From Symsagittifera roscoffensis (lineage: Eukaryota > Xenacoelomorpha > Acoela > Convolutidae), in the NCBI RefSeq assembly GCF_963678635.1, contig NC_087064.1, positions 16,299,802 to 16,363,801 on the forward strand: a stretch of DNA of 64,000 nt, written 5' to 3'. Position numbers and translations under genes: made by a program. The notes below the pieces were generated by a model, which saw only the letters and a list, made by a program, of their open reading frames with translations, was not told where the DNA came from and ran no database searches. This document shows, in pieces, positions 22,901 to 37,160 of the stretch. Positions within the stretch are counted from its first letter, which is position 1. Each line of letters starts with the position of its first letter.

Positions 22901-25900
22901 AGAACAGTTTTGTTGAAGTGATCAAATTACAAATGTGAATTTGAACAATAATTTGGTTAACAAATTTTTGCTTCTGTCTCATATAAAATTATGTTTTATT
23001 TACTCAAAGCCCAAAAACCAGAATAGCATAAAGTTAGAGCTAATAACATAGACAGCAAATCAAAATTTTGTTATCTAAACAAATGTTATTAATTAAACGC
23101 GATTGAAAGAAAACTCATAAATTTTGCACTTAACTTTTTTTGGAATTTATCTTTCCGTACTCCAATTCAAGAAGTTAATATCTTCATAACAAAAATTGTC
23201 ATTACGATTGACAAATTGTCGGACAAAGGACCATCCTGACCGAAAACGTTCCGTTAACTTTTCAAAAATCAGAACCATAAATATTTACTTTTTTAAAACT
23301 GATTAAAAACACAACTCACACACTCAATCGAAAAAACAATCCAATTTACAAAACACTTCTGTGAAATTTACCCGGCTTTTTAATTGAAAACAACTGAGTT
23401 CTATGAGTTCTAATGTTTTTGTGTCTGAGAGTTTGTTTCTTGTGGAAAAGTTTGAAAAAACTACAAAAGTAACTATTCAGGGACATTTCATGAAGAAACT
23501 GACCGGAATTGGTGTTTTTTTTTAAATAAATTCTAACTGATTCTTGTTTGATTAATTTGACGTATTTTGTTTTTCAGAAAAAGCATTTGTCAACAAGCCG
23601 TAATAAATTAAATTTTATCTACAATCTTAGATGTTTGCGCCAAAAAATTTAAAAATTACGAAATTGAAATGCACTTTTACTTATTCTTGTTTGATTAATT
23701 TGACGCATTTTATTTTTCAGAAAAAGAATTTGTCAACAAGCCGTAATAAACTAAATTTTATCTACAATCTTAGGTGTTTGCGCCAAAAAAATTAAAAATT
23801 ACAAAATTGAAGTAAACTTATACTTATTCTTGCTTGATTAAATTAACGTATCTTGTATTTCTGAAATATTTGTCAACGAGCCGTAATTATTGAAGTTTTA
23901 TCTACGAAGCTAGACAATTTTACCAAAAAAAAGTTAAAAAATACAAAATTAAAATAAAATTTTATTGATTCTTGCTTAATTAGTTTGACGTATTTTGTTT
24001 TTTAGAAAAAGCATTCGTCAACGAGTCGTAATAACTGAAACTTTTTTTTCTACAAAATTAAACGTTTGCATCAAGAGAAATGTTTGGCAATAAGTTTGAA
24101 TTCAGCAAAACTTGGCTGGAAAGACTGATGAAATTGTAATTAAAAAGGTGCCTTGAATGCTCATTTAGGGCAAACATTATAATATTTGAACTTTTCAACG
24201 TAAAACAACGGTTCCCTGATTAGATGCTTGCAAACTAAGGCATCCAAAAAAACTCCAAAACCCAAAAAATAATCAAAATACATAATAAAAATTAATTTTA
24301 AAAAAAGTTGCAAGAAAAATTTAATATGTTTTTTTTTTGTGTTTCTGGGAGTTGCGAAATCAAACGTAATAGCGATTCTGAAATTGAGTCGGAGCTAGAT
24401 GAATCATCCTTTTAACTAGTTCTAGTTTTTGGACTAAATTTAGAGCCTGCAAATCCAGAAGGAGTTACAATTTCAACTCGACAGCCAACCGAAGTTACCC
24501 TCCAATGGACAATGCCAACTAGCGATGCAGATAGTTTCTCATACCAATTCACAAAAGACGACCAGGTAAGTTTCTGTTGAAAAAAGTATTGAAGAAGCTA
24601 TCTGAATTATACGTGTCCCAAATAACATATACATGTAGTTATAAATTCACTTTGTGTTCGACTTTGTTTCGACTGACTCGGTTTTATGTTTCGACTTTGA
24701 AATCGCTTGTGCTGTAAATTGTGTTCGACTTTGTTTTTCGACCTTGTGTTCAATTTTATGTTTCGATTTTGTGTTAGACTTTGTGTTCGACTTTATGTTT
24801 TGACCGACTCGACTTTATTTTTCGACTTTGAGTTCGACTATAGGGCCTTCTCGACTATGGATCTTCGGTCAAATTCTGACTTTCGTTCGACCCACCTCGG
24901 TCGAAACTTAAGTCGCAAACCTCGACCAGGGATGCTATAGTTCTCAATATAGACAAACAAAACCTAACATTGTGTTAATAAAACGTGTGTGTGTATGTGT
25001 GTGTGCGTGTGTTTGTGTTTGTTTTTAAGTTTGTGTTAAGGAAATATTATGTTTTTGGCAAAAAACAAGGAGTGAACATAATAAATCGAATCAAGGTAAT
25101 ATTGAGGCGTCCTCGACAGGCGCACTTGACAGGCTCACTGCATTTGAAGTCCTCCCAATGGTACTAACTGTAAAAATACTTGAAAACGAAATTATTTTTA
25201 TATGACATTAAATAAGATCAAAGAAAAAGAGCAATGTTGCGGATTCCGCGATAAATCTGATTTTGACCTGTTGCAGAGTCCACTTAAATTGCACAGAATG
25301 CATAGTTTGGCCTCGTAAAAAACTTTTTTTATTAATAATTAAGGTCAGCTTTCAACCGAAATCTGTTGAAATTTTTAGTCAAAATTTTCACAGGATCTTA
25401 AGTTTTCAATAATACAAATTAAGTGCATTTGATTTCTAGAAAACAGGTAAGCTATAAAAAACTAAGTCACGTCTTCTTTTATTTTTTCCAAAATTTTTTC
25501 CTTATAATTTACACTCTAACCATTTGCAATTATAATATTTGGAAATTGAAAAGGGTCCAATTTATGTTCAACCAATTATATTTCCAACGCGAGGCGACAA
25601 TTCGCAATTGGCGAAAATTCGTAACAAGCGACAATTTGTAACATTATATTGAGCGCAGAACACTTATTCACGCACAGTATTCCGGATGAAAGCGCAGCAG
25701 AGCGAAGCAGAGCGAAGCAGAGCAGGCGTATTCTACTTACCAATGCCTTGTTAAGAATTGTCGCGTGATAAGAATTATCGCTTGTTACGAATTGTCGCTG
25801 GTTACGAATAGTCGCCTGTTATGAATTGTCGCCCTATCCTTTTCCAATACCGTAATAGATTCTAACTGGAGTGACAGATACTGCCTCTCCCTACGCATTC

Positions 25901-28900
25901 TCTGGATTGAGTTCAGGCACTTGCTACCAGCTGGCGGTGGGTGCCATCTTCAGATGCTCAGATGCAGATACGGCAGTAGATAGTGACGCGTACACTAGTG
26001 TCGAAGGGTGCACAGGTAATGCAATAATGATTTGAGTTTCAATTTCATTATTTTGAACCATTTTTTAGCAATCTTTTTTCTTCGGTTATCAATATAACAA
26101 AAATATTTATGTTCAATATTGTTCAGTAATTTTATGAAAATTGCAGCTGAATTTTTTTTTAATGATAATTGCAATGAAATGTTTGGATACTAATTTCGTT
26201 AAAAGTTGAAAATTTGTGAAGAGAAGGCAAAAAATGAAAAACAATTATGCAGTTTTTTCAAACTTTTTTAGCTCCTGCCGACGTAACCACCTTGACGTAC
26301 TCTGTAGTTTTCAACAATAACGACGACCCTGATCTTACAGCAACCAGTATCAGGTAACAATCAATGACCACCAATTAGTTAAGTTAACCCTTGTATATAA
26401 TACTCCAATTTTTTTTCGAATAATTATTGAAAAAAACAATTATTACTGACCATCTTTAAAATCGAGATTAAACGAGTATAGTTTTCTGGATCGCTTTTTC
26501 ACTGGATTTTAAACGTAATTCAACTGATTATTTTTTTTTTCAATTTTTAAATTCTAAATTTGGTTCCACTCAAAATACGACGTTTTATTTTGTATATCAA
26601 GGTAAGAAACCATAATAACTCTTTCAAAATTTTGAAACTGACTAATAAGTTCCTCATTTGCTCTTAAGAATGATAGGCGCGTGGTCTTCTGGATACATTG
26701 ACGGGTTTCAAGTCATAGTTCAAAGAGCCAATATGGCTGACCAAACCAGAACTGTGTCTCTGGGCCTGGAAACAAACTCCGGCAGCTCCCAGTTGACAGT
26801 TGATGGACTGACTCCAGGACAGCAATACACTCTGGAAGTCAAGGGAACCTTTAGGACAGCCACTTCAGCTAATATGTTTCCGACAACTTTTTCTACTTGT
26901 GAGACTGCACACAAATAGCTTAATATGAAAACAAGAAAAAACTGGAACTTTTGGCTGAAATTGTCAAACTGAAAATAAGAAAAAAGTAAAATTGCTTGCA
27001 AAGCGTTGAAGACGTCGGTCGCATTTGTGCTTTAGAAATTGAAGAAAAAACTATCGGTTAAGGTTAAAATTACAAATAAGGTTTAATTTTTTTTTTTCAT
27101 TTGCGACGAATCAGAACCAAAAAATCAGATTCCCTTTGACGTAATTTAGTCGGCTGCAATCCTGGCAACTGCGAGGCATTCGCCCCAGACGACTACAGAT
27201 GCACGGCCGGCTTCCTAGTCAACGAGCAGAGTGGAAACTGCGAAAGTAAGTATTGAGATCGGACCAAGTTAACATCCCCTCCCCCCAAAAAAAAACAGCT
27301 TTGGGGTGGGGTTAGGGGGTGGGGGGATTAACTTGGTTTTAGTTGAATTTTTCAGTCAATCAGAATCGATGTTTTACATGCAGCGCTTAGCAAACTAGTC
27401 CGAATTAATTGCTGAGGTGGAAGATCTTTACTTGTGTATCTGGGGAAAACCAAAATAGGATTTGCTTTCTTAGAGTTAGCATTTTTCCGAATGATGACGG
27501 GGAAAAATACCAGCGATTTTAATTCAGATTTTGATTTCAACAGTTAAGCTACTGGTGCTGATATTTAGGATGAAAGAGATTATTCATGTCAATATAGCTG
27601 ACAGTGTGGAAAATTTCTGAACTTATGCCGAGCAAACTGATTAGCCGAGCTCTCCTATAACACTAAAAAGATTCAATTCGGCTAAAACTTTCTTTTCAGC
27701 AGTCAAATTTTAAAAATCATGTACGACCACTCCCCCCTTCTTTTTTTTATAGAATTAACAGGTGATGGTTGATTCTGAGCAGGGGCTGCTTTCAGAGCAA
27801 TCAAAATCAAATTCGAGATATCTAACCGGTCTCACTTTTATGCATTCATTTTCCAGAACATTGTACCGCAACAAACGATCCGAATTGTCTCGATTCTTCC
27901 GACCCCACTCTGCAATGTTCCGACTCATCCACTACATGTAACTGTGCACTAATGCATCAAGTGAGCTCAGACGGTTCCTGCATTGCTAATGTGTGCTCGT
28001 CTGATGATGGGAACTGTTTGTGTGCGAATCAGTTTGATGTGTCGCTATGTGGGTGTTTAGCAGGATACGTGATCCATCCTGCAGACGGACTGTGTTCAGG
28101 TTATTATGGACAACCGCCTCAAGCCAAAAATGAAAAGATCAAATAATGGAAATCTTTGAAAGCCACCATCAGTATTTCATAATCATACGAAATTTTTTTT
28201 GACGTTTCTCAATAAACAGGCGCTGAATTAAACACCGTTGACGGGTCTTTTTATACCCAAAAACATCTAAAAACTAAATGAACGAGAATTTTTTAGAAGC
28301 TAGCTATGGTTTTTGAGGGGCAGAGGACTTGGTTTAGGTTTTTAGACAACACAATTTAACTTTCCAAAGATAATGAACATATTGTTCCGACCATTTGAAA
28401 AACGGAGAGGAACTTTGCATTCGGGTGTTTTAGTTTTTTCTATTTTTTTTTCATTTTCCACACAAATTCAGCTACCACAAATAAACATCTGAGTTGAGTG
28501 GTATATCATTTTAAAGCCTGTTCAGTCGTGATTCAAACGACATTGGAAATCACCACAAAACTTTCCCAGTGTCGAGAAAAACCAGTTTGAATTTTTTTTC
28601 GAGTCTATTTTCGAGTGAGTGAGCAGGCTTACAATATATTTTTTAAATACCTTAAAGGCTTACAATTGCTTAATTTAAGCGGTAAAAAATTAGTTTTACT
28701 CAATTAAAAATATTTTTTTCTTACTATTTTAGAGCTTTTTTGGAAACAAAAACGTCAAAAATTCAAAAACAGCAAAAAAAAAGTGAAAATCTTTTTTGAG
28801 TTTTTTGTTTTTTGTTTTTTTTCTAATGATTTTTCTACAAAAATTGTTTTCTACAAGAATGTATCTGTCAACTATGCCTTCTAGTTTTTCGCTCAGATAC

Positions 28901-31900
28901 TTTTATCACACCACGCAGGAAAAAAACGACAATAATTTGAAAAAAAATTTTGTTGTATTTTTAAGAGTATGGTCGGAACATTCTGTGCTATTTGTCCGGC
29001 TATCTGTCTCACTTATTCAATTCACTTTTTTCATAATAAGCCGGGCAATAAAACGCCACCGCGATGGTAGAGGCATCCAAAAACGGGCTGCAAAGTTCCA
29101 CGGCGTTCTCACAATGAGATTTCATTTGTAAGATTCTAAATTTTACAGTGAATGGAATCTAAATTCAAAAAAATTATTATCTATTATTATTATTATAAAA
29201 GAATATGCTGCTAAAGAACTTGTCATTTTTGAAGCGCTGATGAGACTCTTTTTGGTTTTTACAAATATGGTTCATCTTAACCTTCGGTGACCCTGTCGCT
29301 GCCTGTATTCAGAACAGTGTTCGCCCCTGCAGCCCCACTGTAAAGACCAGACAGTAGAGGGCGTCATCTGTGACGTGGATGACGTCACGTGCAGGTGTGA
29401 ACACACCCATTTCCCCCATCTGGTCACTGGGTCCACTGCTGCTGAGACATACGTCAAGTGTCAGGGTGAGTGTCCATACATAATGAAACTATTTGTTGAC
29501 CTTGATTTATTTGAAATAGAATGGCGTGGTATTCAATTTTCTACTACAATTTTTAATTGAGCACCGGTTACTTTTATCATTTGTTTAAAAAAAAATCAGT
29601 AAAAAAACTGATCTTTTTGATCTAAACACCGAAAGTTAAAAGTAACTTTGGATTCGGGTGTGTTATTACCACGAGAAAGAAAGCGCGCAATTAGAGGAAG
29701 CTAGAAAAAAAGTCATCAATGGGTCGAGTGATTGATAAAACTTTACCCATTTCAGTTGTAGTTTGAGCTGCAATACAAAAATGCGGACTCGACTCAGGGA
29801 TTCGACCCCCTGTCGAGCCAAAGGGTCCCCCCTTTATACTAATTTGAGTTATCCATTTTTGGCTGACGGACCCTAAGATTTTACTGAAGGCGTCTTCGGC
29901 GCCAATGATTATTAATTATGAGGGGAAGCGCGCCAAAAAACGCAATTTTTTGTTCAAAGTTTTCCAAAAAGTGCCTAAAAACCCTTTTTTGGTCTTTTTT
30001 TCAAAAGTTTGCCTCTGCGGCGTAGAAAGTTTGACCAAAATAGCGTCTTTTTAGTGCTTTGGAAGCGCTCGGAAACTCAATTTGGTCAAACTTAATTAAG
30101 TTCGACAAAAATTTCAAAATCCGCCCGCTCCACCTTGTGAAAATGCTAGATCCGTCCCTGATTTGTAGATTGTTCTCTTCATGGCCGCTTTCTTCTCTTC
30201 ATTATCAAAGATCAAACAAACCACCCACGAAAAACTTTTTTTAGAAAAACTACAGTTTTCACCTTGTTTGGAAAACTTCTTTTGCTGTTTGCTTAAGGAA
30301 CCGGCTAACTAACCATAATAAAATGTATTAGTTTGAAATGTCTATTTTTTCCTTCAGCCCTGGAGACCAATTCAACACACACTCTCTGCATTCCTTCATC
30401 TTCTAACGGAGCCTGCGTCTGTACGAGTCCAACTGACGTGACCACCTGTACTTGTGAGACAGGATACACCAACCAAGTAGACAATTTGGCCCAGTGTGTT
30501 GGTAAGTTTACTTTTGCTCGGTACAATTGATTGCAGCAATCTTCAGACTGTGCTTGGAACTATGTTCAGTTTTCATTTAGAACAATTTTCACTTTTGACT
30601 TTTTTGGAGTATGTTTTCAGATTTTGGGGTGTTATGCACTAAATTTCTACAGAAGAGAAAAAAAATATTAGCCAGTTTAATTAAACAGTTTAAAATTTTT
30701 ATTTTTCAGTAATATTATTTTTCAGAAAAAATGTAGCTAGTTTCGGCGCCGATTCCGGTCCGGATCCCGGCGGAAAAACTGCATTATTGGCAACAAAAGT
30801 GTGTTTTTTGGCATTCATCAATTTTCCGCTGCATTAAATCAAAATGGTACTTTTCAAACATCAGTTAAAATAACTTTCTTCCCTAGAATGTGGGTAATGG
30901 GTACGGTTCAAAATAAAGGCCTTCAAGATAGAAAATATCAGAAAGACTGAAAAACAACATAACTAACCTAGATTTCGAAGCAATAAAAAAATCGATCGCG
31001 AATCAACAATTATAAAAGCAAACAAGGATAGCCGGTTGCTGTGCAAGTAGCACAGAATGTTCCGAACTTTTTCCATATGAAAAATGAAAAAAAAAAATTT
31101 TTTTTTTTTGCAATACTGTTTTTCAAATTAGTGATTAGTAAAGTAGGCATAATCGAGCGTATTTGTCTCGAAAAATTGAATGAACAACAAATAAAAAAAC
31201 CTTGAAAAAAATTTAAAATCAATCTCTAACTTTTTACATTTTTCGGCATTTCGGCTGAGCCGAAACTTACGATTTCTGCTTAGGATATTAAAAAATATAT
31301 AATTTTTCTATAGAAAGAAGCAATAATTTTTTTCAGGAATTCAGTGCGTAATTAGTGACACCAACTGTATCTGCAAAGACGTGAACGAACCCACTTCATG
31401 TTTATGCAGGGCCGGAATGGGTCCTCAACCATCGGGCAACTGCGGGCGTAAGTTCGAAAATTTACCCATTGCTTTACTACGCTGGGAGACAATTCTTAAG
31501 AAGTGACAATTCATAAAAAGAGACAACTCGTTGCAAGGCTAAGTGCTTGGTTGCTATGGCTCATTTGCTTGAGCGTGTGGTAAGCAACGAAGATTCACCT
31601 TCCATAAAAAGATTGCGGCGATTTCTTATAGTTCAAAACTTACTGATGGAGAGCAGAGCTAAATTTAGGTGTTCCTCATAGCTATTTTTACACTTGCGAA
31701 GCAATGTGTTATAGTACGAACTTTCTTTTTTTTCCAACCGAAGTCACAAATATTGTTGCGACTTAAAGCAACAATATTTGCTGCATCGAATTGGCGATAA
31801 AATATTTTGATATTTTGTTGTACCTTTGCTATCTAGTTACACCTTTACAGCTCAGCTTATTGATAACATGTGCTTTTTTGAAATTCGGATAATTATAAGT

Positions 31901-34900
31901 TTACACGGTTGATGCATTTTTAATTCACCAAGTGAACCGAAGAAAGCTATTTGTTTCAAACAACATAACAATTATAAAATGTCGATTTCAAAAAGTTTCT
32001 AACTCAATATACCTCGAAATTTTTGAAATGCATAACTTATACATAATTTGACTTTATGATTTGCGATTTTTTACATTAGTATTGTATCTTTTTGTATTTG
32101 ATGCTATTTTTGTTGCATCGATTTGGCAATTTATTAGCATATGTAGCTGCATTATTGGTGGCTAGTTTTGAGATTTCAAGCATCCGTGCCTGAATGGTTA
32201 GTGAGTGAGAATCAAATTTGCTAGGTCGCCAATTTTTGCTAACTCTGCTAAGCCTCAAGTTGTTGCAAATTCGAGGCTTATTTCTACTTTCTCTTATATC
32301 ACTTGATAGAGCTGCTTTTTGGTCTTGATTTTGCAAGTGTTTGCGAAGCGCAGCTTCGCCTCTGTGTTAAAAGTTGGGAAAGTATATTAGATTTATTTTC
32401 CAAACAAGACTGCTCGTATACTAGGGCAAAGCCCTGAATCTTTCGACTGTCCCTTAATTCCTATCCAATAGTTTTTAAGGAAAAGAAAATATGGAAAACC
32501 TATAAATTTTGAGCAATTTTAAAGTCGCACAAAATTAACTTATATTTATGTTGAATTGTACAACGACCGATCTGATTAGCTAGCCTCAATTCATTTTGGA
32601 ACGATTTTGTTGTGCGGAATAAGTCGCCACGCATAAATAATTCGCGTTACGCTCTCAGCGATATGAATAATTTCTTGAAAATGCGCATTCTTTAGTCCAA
32701 AACATGGCCAATTTGGCAATTTTCAACCCCCAGATTTTTACTAAAGTATCTTTTCAGATTTGAACTCAAGAAGTCGATAATGGGGTATAAAAAAATTTTG
32801 TCGAAAATTATTATTTCAATCGGCGAAAATTGACTGAAAAAAAATCCACACCAAGCATAAATATTCCGTTTTCTTCGAAAGTTGGAACAATGAAAATCAT
32901 GTTAGAGATGTCATATTTTAAATATCATGAATTTCTTTTTGAAACCTTTAAGCATGAGATATAACAGATTTAGTAGAGTTCTCTTGTTATACAAGTATGT
33001 GCTCATAGAGGACCCAAAACGTAGATATATTATCATTCCGTCGGTTGGACCGATATTTCTCAGATTTTTTCAGCTCAATGCACACCAAACTCTGATTCTC
33101 AACCGAACACCAAATGCATGGAAACTGACCAATCAGGAAGCACCACGACTGTGCTGTGTACGCCCTCGAGCGCTACTGACTGTAAATGCTCGCCTGGCTA
33201 TGGGGTGTCACACGAAAACGGATATAACAGGTGAGCTGAGATTTCACAAGCTGGACAACTTTTTCTACCAAAATTTTTCAATCTTTTAAGCTTGACCAAA
33301 TTGAGTTTCCAAGCTCTTTCAAAGACCAAGAAAAAACCCTCTTTTGAAAAATAACAACAAAAACTGAAATTTTAGGCATTTTTGGTAAATTTATGGTATG
33401 ATCTTCATAATGTAATTTGGCGCCTTTGAAAAAAATTTAGTGTCGGTCCCCATGTTGTTAGATGTCGAAAAACTGCATGAAATTTGGCATGCCTACCCAA
33501 GAGGAGACCACCTTTGTTATTTTAGCTATTTTAGAATTTCCTGTGGTATTTGGAAAGCAACTGACTTGCTAAAGCTGATTTCCTATTTTCAAATTACCAA
33601 AAATACCCGGTTGAACGAGCAGTTTGTTGGCTTAAACTAAGTTTCTGACTTAGAAGAAGTTTACCAATTATTTGGGTACAACAATTGAACTAAAAATTTG
33701 GCAGCTTATGGTAGGCCTGAAGCTTGAATTGAATTGAGTTGACAACCACCCAAAATGATTTGTTATATTACTGCTGAATCAAAAATACGATCTGACTACT
33801 TCAAAACCAACCGTTTACTAGTATTTTATTGTTTTTTTTTGCACCCTTGCTGTATAAAATTTGGGCGGATATTCAACAAACCGCCATTTCTTGAAGCCGA
33901 AATTACATCAGAGTTATGTAACAATTTTACGTAACACTGATAGTTTGTTGTTATCTTGCATAACAATATTAATTTTCGGCTTGTTGGAATGATAATCCTA
34001 TTATCGGCTTGTTGACCCTTCTGTTTTCTGGCCTATCACCAAAATTTGACGTGCCTATTTGCCAAAAAACTATAAACGTATACGAAAACAAATATGACTG
34101 TGCTGATATCTGTAGAATTTTTGCGATCCGTAGTCAAAATTTGCGGGGTCACTCGAATTCAGAGTCAAGTCGTCAAAGATATTCCAAAACGTAGGTGGTT
34201 TCCACTTACAAAATGTCTGTGGAATCCACGCACAAAGACCTGTAACGTAAATTTTGTGGTCACATTTGTATGTCGCGGATTCCGCAACAAGCGAATATAG
34301 CTAATTGATCTGGATTTCGCAACTGAAAGGGTTTCCTAAAAATTCGCAAATGTGGCGGATATCGCAAGACTTTAAGTGGATTCCGAAATTTTGTTTATTA
34401 GTGTACCGAATTTATTATCTAGCAATTGCAGAAATTAAAAGCAGGGACTTAACCAATGTCAGTAGAAGCCAAGAAAAAATCTTGTATCATTGTTTAACTA
34501 AGTCGGTGGATGTATTTTTTAGTTTTCAGGATGAATTTCACAGGAAGCAAATTTCGGATCATTTTGAAACACAATCACTGAGTTAAATCAATAGGTTTAG
34601 TGAGTTGAGAATGTTGGGAAACACAACGCAAAATTCATAATATAACTTGATCTTTATTTAGGACTGGTGGATTGGGAGTGATTTCAATGTATCAAGTTCT
34701 TAAATGAGATGAGAGTGTCTCAAATGTTTCAAGTTATTTCAAATTGACAAAACTTCAAATGAAATAAGAGCAAAATATAATGGTTTATTGAAATGAGAGG
34801 TTTATTGGGGTTCATAAAGACCACCCGCAATTGTGAGATATTTATTTCAGCCTCAGTGAGAGATTTTTTGAAGGAGAGCATGAATTATATTGCAAAAATA

Positions 34901-37113
34901 ATTTTATCAAATTGATTAACATTGCTCTCGATTGTTCTTCACTCTGGTTTTTTTCTAATTTGTAATTGTTTCGACAAAAATCAAAATTGCAACAAATTTT
35001 TAAAAATTTGAAAATATGAAATTGAGACGAACTGATGAATTTGTTTACTTCAGTTCGCTCAGTGAACAAGAATTGAGATCAAGCGTTTGAGTTGGCAAGA
35101 ATTGAGATCGAACGTTTGAGTTGGCAGCAATTGAGAGTTGGCAGGAATTAAGTTGGCAGGAATTAGGTTTGCAATTGAGATTGAACGGTTGGGGGTGTCA
35201 GTCTTGAGAAGTAATTTAGAGTGAATTCGCTGGTGACCACCTGGTAAAGAAAAGATTCAATATAAAACGCTACAACTTATTTTACTGGAATCTGCTTACC
35301 AATGCGGGTTCCGCGTACAGTTACGGTGTCCGCAACGAAGCAATTTTACATATTCTTAAATTTGTTTGTGGATTCCGCAAACTGTTCTAAATTGCACATA
35401 GACTGTTGCTGGCTCCGCAAACTTGCCTGTTTTTGTAGCGATTTTGAGCGGTACAGTGTTTCATTTATTTGTTTGTGGAATCCAAAACAAAAAGGAAAAT
35501 CAAAGAAAAGTAGCATTGTTGTGGATTCCGCAACAAATCTGATTTTGGCCGTTGCAGAATCTTATTTCATTTCACAAAATTCACAGTTTGGCCTCGTAAT
35601 GGAAAGGTTGAATTTTATTACCAAACCGGTATATATGGCCTTGAAACCATATGAATGTTCTTTTTTGACAAATTTTTCAAAGAAATACTTTAAACATTCC
35701 CTCGCGTTTCAAAATTTACTTTTTCAGCCTATTATTACAAGTCATTATGAAAAAATGCGTGGTTTTTTTGCTGCAATACATGAAGAACAAATTTGTTCAG
35801 AATAGCTCAATTGTTACATTCCCGGGTTGACCTCCATACACCGAAAATGGTTATCATACAATTCCATACATCAAGTGTATGGAAAAATGCTTGTCATACA
35901 ATTTTCATACAATTTCTAAAAATGGTTGAAAACTGGTATAAACTTATTTCTGTGGATGTTTGATTCTTATAAAACAGTCTGGTGATAAAAAACTGAGGTT
36001 CTCGTTTTTTTGAAAAAAATGCTCATCATACAATTCCCATATATGGGAATTGTATGACTGGCATTTTTTTGATGGCGACACAAAAAATTTTTCAAGTAAT
36101 TTTGAAAATTTGGCCCAAAAAATTTTCTGTTTTTTTTTTTCAACCGCAAATCGAATTTCTTCGTACGCAAACAAACATTTTTCGAAATTTTTTTTTGCAT
36201 GCAAAATTCAATATTTTGTGTGCATAACGTAGTCCTGGATACGATAAAATTGGCTTTTATTTTCTTTTCACTTAAATTTTTTTTTCAAAAACGCTGAAAA
36301 TTCCTATTTCTTTTGTATGGGGTGTTAATGTAAGCCTTGATCAATGTCTGATAACTTGAAAATTCAAAAATTTAAAATAATCATCATAAAAAAATTTTGC
36401 CAAAAAATAAAAGTTCGTTACTTTTGTTATATCAATTGTGAAAAACATCCAAATTCAGGTCGTTTGCTATGCATTGTAAATGCAAGACTGCCCAACCTTT
36501 GGTGTTTCGAGTAACCAAGGTCTTTGTCACTTGTGTTCGGTTGCAAACACAACCAAAAACTTTTCAGAAACTAAATTTTGAAAGAAAAAATCAAAATTTT
36601 TGGTTTATGGAAAAACACCTATCATACAATATTCATTTATGGAAAAATCTTTATCATAGAGATTTCATACAATGTTTTGTACGTATGGCATTGTATGGAA
36701 TTGTATGACAAGAAGTTTTTCATAAATGGAAATTGTATGATTAGAAGTTTTGGTCAACCCGGGTTATTTGCTTAGAATAGTTCGTTAGCTACATTATTTT
36801 CTGAAGTTGAAACTCAAGTATCTAAGGAAAATGGTTTGGTTTGTCTCACAGGTGTGTCGCAGGGTGCACTTCAACTAATACCGCACACGATGAAATAAAC
36901 GTGAACAGTTTGTACGCCGATGAGGATAAGTGCACGTGTGTAGTGTCAACTGACATCAACAGCTGCTCTTGCTTGGCCGGATTCATTTTGGACCCAGTCA
37001 CAGGCCTCTGTTCAAGTGAGCGCTCTTTACCCTCCCCCCTATCAATTTCAAATTTTCTATTTTTTAGTTGTTTTACGGGTTAATATGGCTAAACGCGTAG
37101 TGTTACGTGTGTG

Positions 37114-37160
<47 letters not shown>

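Noticed and set aside
23541-24110. CRISPR-like regular repeats
   Set aside because: Units are about 143 bp and diverged throughout with no unique spacers. The setting is a eukaryotic intron.
24707-24940. 77-codon plus-strand frame rich in Phe, Arg and Leu
   Set aside because: It is a translation of the TTCGACTTT minisatellite.
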